Source: Lutjanus erythropterus (Eukaryota; Chordata; Actinopteri; Lutjaniformes; Lutjanidae). Taken from it: DNA of 64,000 nucleotides. The stretch lies in contig CM034610.1 of NCBI GenBank assembly GCA_020091685.1, forward strand, positions 31,914,617 through 31,978,616, read 5' to 3'. Made by a program: the position numbers and the translations under genes. The notes beneath the pieces are model-generated. The model saw nothing but the letters and a program-made list of their open reading frames with translations. It was not told the origin of the DNA and did not search any database. Positions 60,477 through 64,000 of the stretch are shown here, piece by piece; position 1 is the stretch's first letter; the number at the start of each line of letters is the position of its first letter.

Positions 60477-60909
60477 AATGTATGTTATGTTATGGCATGC
60501 TGTAGCTGTTCGAGTTAGTGCCATAAGAAAATCCTAAATAGAAAATAGAAAAATAAAAATATATGTATGCCATATATGTATGTATATGTCTCTCAAATAT
60601 CTCCACCTTCTATTTAAAACCAGTATTGAACCTTTGAGGCTGCTGTAGCTGATCAGTGTGGAGTGTTGAAGACAGAGTAACAGACTGAGTTGAAGTCAGC
60701 ATCTGTTTGTTTCCAAAGAGGAAATATATGACTGAAAGTATGAGCACATGTCCTTTTATGTTTATTATGTGAAGTCAAATATGAGTGAAGTTTGTTTAGA
60801 AAATATTATCATGATCACAATGCTAATTTCAGTTACCATGTTAATGATAATTCCCATTATGTGTTAGCATCAAGCTATGCGATAATACACACTGAAAACA
60901 CAAGGTGGC
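60477..60909. other. non-coding DNA
   Basis: Nothing recognised apart from short ATATGTATG-rich words at 60555-60590. Confidence 0.45.
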
Positions 60910-60929
60910 ACCAGTAGGATGACATCAGA

Positions 60930-61050
60930 TTTCATTCCATAAAGTCATGTTTCATTCCATATATTCAGGCTTTCCTTCCATATATTTGAGGTTCATTCAG
61001 TATATTCAAGTTCCATTTATTCAAACTTCACATTATACATTTATATATTA
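60930..61050. repeat. short imperfect minisatellite
   Basis: About five diverged units of roughly 23-25 bp built on TTCATTCCATATATTCA-like words. Confidence 0.7.
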
Positions 61051-61087
61051 TAATTTCCTGAACGGCATGTCATAATATGTGTGTGTA

Positions 61088-61792
61088 ATCAGATTCAGTC
61101 CAGAAGGGATTCCATGATGCACTAAGATGTTGTGGTAGATGTTTTTGTTCATGATAGTCAGTCGATTTTCACTAATTTGCCCACGCCATTTCCACAAATG
61201 AAACCCATAATGGAATCTCCACTGTGTTTCACTGTGGGTCCAATGTATCTGAAGTCAAAACCTTCTCCCCTTTTCTGTGGACATAAACACGATGATGCTG
61301 ACCGAAGAGTTTAAACTTGGAATTGTCCGTCCAGAGTACCTTCTTCCAGTCATCAACAGTCCAGTGTTTGTGCTCCCTGGCAAATCTGAGGAGTTTCTGG
61401 ATGTTTGCAGGCCTCAATAATGCCTTCTTAGCAGCTAGTCTTCCCTTTAAACCTTGTTCCGTCAGTCGTCTGCTTGTGGTCATTCTGGAGACTTTCTCAG
61501 AGTCTGATCTAGAAGCATTTATCTCTGCCTGAAGATCAGCAGTGGTCTTCCTTCTGTCTCTAGTACTTCAAATCTTGAGGTGTCTGACATCTGCTTCAGT
61601 TAACTTTCGTTTCCTGCCTCTTCCTTGGCGCATTTTGTAAATACCAGACTGTGCAATTGACTCCAAAGCATACTTGACCACACTGTGAGAACACTTTATG
61701 TCTTTCCCTATTTGTCTCAGAGATCATCCAGCATCATGAAGTGTTTTAATGTGTACTCTTTCATTTTCAGTGAGCTCTCGACATTTTACCAT
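61088..61792 (-). pseudogene. Tc1-like transposase pseudogene
   Basis: The original start is probably the ATG at 61792-61790 (MVKCRELTENERVHIKTLHD). Helix-turn-helix parts follow: SLRQIGKDIKCSHSVVKYAL, then a GRGRKRKLTE hinge (GRPR-like AT-hook), then MTTSRRLTEQGLKGRLAAKK. RPANIQKLLRFAREHKHWTV and KVLWTDNSKFKLFG carry the first catalytic Asp. Two in-frame TGA stops lie after LHDAG and after DVRHLKI. A third stop and a short deletion remove the WGCF block after LTSDTLDPQ. It resumes as NGVGKLVKID and, in another frame, IYHNILVHHGIPSG, then ends before the second Asp (DNDPKH block). Confidence 0.88.
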
Positions 61793-61860
61793 TTTGAACA
61801 GGAATGAGGAATTTCAAACTGAATTCACCTTTTTATACCCAAATTTGATCCGGCTCACTG
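61088..61860 (-). mobile_element. Tc1-like transposon remnant
   Basis: The minus strand carries the 5' flank and about two thirds of a Tc1-type transposase gene. The terminal repeats are not recognised, and the C-terminal third of the gene is gone, so the copy is dead. Confidence 0.8.
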
Positions 61861-61972
61861 GGCTTCCCTGAGAAGTCAGAAATGAATCAAGCACTAAAAC
61901 TATTTTTTCTGTTTAGGAATGCAAGTAAATAACTATAATTTGACATCTTAAACAAGAAATAATAATGTGCTT

Positions 61973-62734
61973 TAAGGGTGGGTGGTATAAACGGTATATG
62001 GTAGAAACGATATGAATTTGGCCAACGGTAGAGATTTTGACTATACCAGCCGACCTCGATAGCGCATGTTGCTGATGTCATCAAGCAGGCAAACAACCTC
62101 TGATGTGCAAGAAAGTCTAATCACGGCACGCAAGGAGCATAAACACTAATGTACAGTGTTCGTATTTGCACTAGATATTGCAAGTTTGAAATTTGTTGTT
62201 CTATATTTAACGGAAAAGAAATCTGTTGAACTTGAAGGATTTTTATTTCAAATATGTGCAGCTTTATTTTTGTGCAATATAAATAAGTAATCAGGTTAGC
62301 AGGAAGAAACTGTAATGTTTGTTTTTTACATTTTGCACTTTATTTTAAACAATTTTGAATTTTGTGCTTTACTAACATTTTATTTATTTTATTTTATTAT
62401 TTTTATTTAAAATATCTGCATCTTTATTTATGTTGTTTCAGAATATTGTGTTACATTGTTTGGAGAAAGATCCATTATATGGCTTCAAAATTACTTGACA
62501 GGTTTTGTATTTTTTTAAATAAGTTTTGCACAATAAATGTTCTTAAAATAGCATTCTATACTATTTTGAAGTGTGTTTATTCTGCTGCAATGTATCTGCT
62601 ATGTGAATATATTCAGAAACAGTCATTTTGACAAATACACATAGAAGAAAAGAATATATCGCAATATATATCGTTACCGCATATACTTCAAATTATACTG
62701 CATTATAAATTCTAGGCCATACTGCCCAGCCCTA
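61973..62734. mobile_element. hAT MITE, 762 bp
   Basis: The ends TAAGGGTGGGTGGTATAAAC and, inverted, TAGGGCTGGGCAGTATGGCC pair up. The 8-bp target duplication ATGTGCTT is exact (61965-61972 and 62735-62742). Each end continues into ACGGTATATGG / ATATCGCAATATATATCG words. The interior is very AT-rich. The plus-strand frame at 62362-62631 is Phe/Tyr/Ile-rich from base composition and shows no domain. Confidence 0.9.
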
Positions 62735-62904
62735 ATGTGCTTTACTATTGTTTTTGGGTTTTTTTTGGAAAACAGTAAATTTCAAAATTCATGGATAACA
62801 ATAATAATTATATTTTAGCATTAACAATATCATTTTGGTTAAAGAGCTTCTACATACTGGTGTATTAACCATTACAGAAACATAAAAAATGACAGCCTCT
62901 TCTT

Positions 62905-63109
62905 TTATTTTTTTTAAAGATTATTTTTTGGGCTTTTTGCCTTTATTGTTATAGGACAGCTAAAGATATGACAGGAAAGGAGGTAGAGAGAGAGGGAATG
63001 ACACGCAGCAAATGGGCTGCAGGTGGGAATCGAACCAGCAGCCGCTGCAGAGGACCAACAGCCTTAATACACAGTGCGCAATCCCTACCAACTGAGCAAT
63101 AGGGGTGCC
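62905..63109 (-). mobile_element. tRNA-derived SINE, near full length
   Basis: On the minus strand it starts GGCACCCCTATTGCTCAGTT (A-box at 63085-63099) and has the B-box GGTTCGATTCCC at 63025-63036. The body (CTGCGTGTCATTCCCTCTCT, CTTTCCTGTCATATCTTTAG, CTGTCCTATAACAATAAAGG) leads to an A-rich tail. It is the same family as 35662-35800, with the A-to-B spacing (about 50 bp) intact. A clear target duplication was not found. Confidence 0.85.
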
Positions 63110-64000
63110 TTTTCTGACATAGAACTGATGTTATATATTAAAAATATGGTTCTTTCCAATGCAACCTGACTCCTGAAGGGGAAGTAATTTTGCCTCACAG
63201 AACACAGACGTTGCTGGCTTACTGCTGCCTTGATCAGTTAGTTTGTTTGTGTGATTGTGTGACTTTGGTGTTTTTAAAAGTTTAGTTCAGATTCACCAAA
63301 GTCACGCAATGACAAACCAAACTAACAAATGGAGGCAGTGGTAGACCAGTAGCTCCCATGCTTGTAAGGTAAAACAAGGTTTTTGCCAAAGGAATATTGT
63401 TGCTTTGAGAGAGCGATATTTGACTAACTGTGGTTTCCTGTTGGCAAAGGCTGTCTGGCAGAAAGGTAAAATGGTGAAAATATTCAAGATAGAGCATGCA
63501 CTAAAACTGATTTTGTTTTAAGCAGCTAAAATATATTATGCTGCTGACCACATCCAAAGTAAAAAATATCTAATTGGGATTATCTGGACTAATTTGACAA
63601 ATGCAATATGATTTGCGATATTAGAGGTAATGATAATTTTTACATCATTGTTCTAATTTTGACTGACAGGCATAAAAACATATTAAAATGACTATGGTGT
63701 GATTTTTTTTTTTCTTTTAAAGGAATTTGTACCATTTTCTGTCTGTAGAATCTGATTTGTAGGGCAGGACAGGTTGTGCGATTCAGAGTAATTGTAGTAT
63801 AAATTTTGGCAACATGCTTTTACAGTTTGATGTTTGAGTACGTTGTTGTATCATTGCAGGCTGATCTTGAGGATTTGTGATAAACTCAGATATGTGGTTT
63901 GTTTTAATTACAAAGGGACGGGCCAGAAAGAAAAAAGGATGGATAAAGAAAATTAAACAACTTGCAAAAGGAAGGGATAAGGAAAGTGAGGGAATGAAGG
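63110..64000. other. non-coding DNA
   Basis: T-runs and AT-rich sequence. No gene, and no repeat family recognised. Confidence 0.45.

Noticed and set aside
62362-62631. 89-codon Phe/Tyr/Ile-rich frame as a membrane protein
   Set aside because: It is the AT-rich filler of a MITE.

Overview
The window looks like non-coding vertebrate DNA from a ray-finned (teleost) fish. It is AT-rich, full of long CA/TG microsatellites, and carries a typical teleost repeat set: many hAT elements with 8-bp target duplications, a Tc1-like element, TTAA-flanked elements including one with a THAP-type finger, a DANA-like tRNA-derived SINE, a second tRNA-derived SINE family, L2/Maui-like and L1/Tx1-like LINE ends, and LTR fossils. 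I found no exon of a host protein gene, no rRNA and no convincing functional tRNA gene. The sequence is best read as intergenic DNA or the inside of a very large intron.

Layout. About 1-16 kb is sparse: unique-looking AT-rich DNA, microsatellites, one LTR-like fossil (7.3-8.1 kb), and one MITE with long inverted arms and TA ends (11.28-11.78 kb). About 16.3-17.3 kb holds a decayed tandem array with seven tRNA T-arm-like boxes. An LTR-like fossil follows at 17.4-18.2 kb. At 22.5-24.7 kb lies the 5' end of an LTR retroelement on the minus strand, with gag-like frames and an exact 18-nt tRNA-Pro primer site. Directly beyond it is a 1.87-kb TTAA-bounded element (24.82-26.69 kb) with a THAP-like frame. 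About 27-34 kb mixes microsatellites, two copies of a TTAA MITE, and stretches without visible repeats that may be conserved regulatory DNA (best candidate 30.28-30.60 kb). At 34.1-37.5 kb are a nearly identical 159-bp duplication 2.49 kb apart, two LTR fossils, a SINE copy and a possible 1.1-kb inverted-repeat element.

From 37.6 to 63.1 kb the DNA is a dense transposon island. It holds two hairpin MITEs filled with an ATAATT-rich minisatellite, one of them split by a retroposed poly(A) insert; a SINE with a perfect target duplication; a LINE end with a 309-codon frame; at least ten hAT pieces; an L2-like LINE; a Tc1-like transposase with two stops; and a second SINE copy.

Nothing here forms an operon or a multi-gene system. 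The recurring theme is short hAT and TTAA elements that keep only an N-terminal DNA-binding domain (BED, THAP) or nothing. No undescribed functional system is evident. The most informative items are the templated-looking 159-bp duplication, the tRNA-like tandem array, the exact tRNA-Pro site, and several insertions with readable target duplications.
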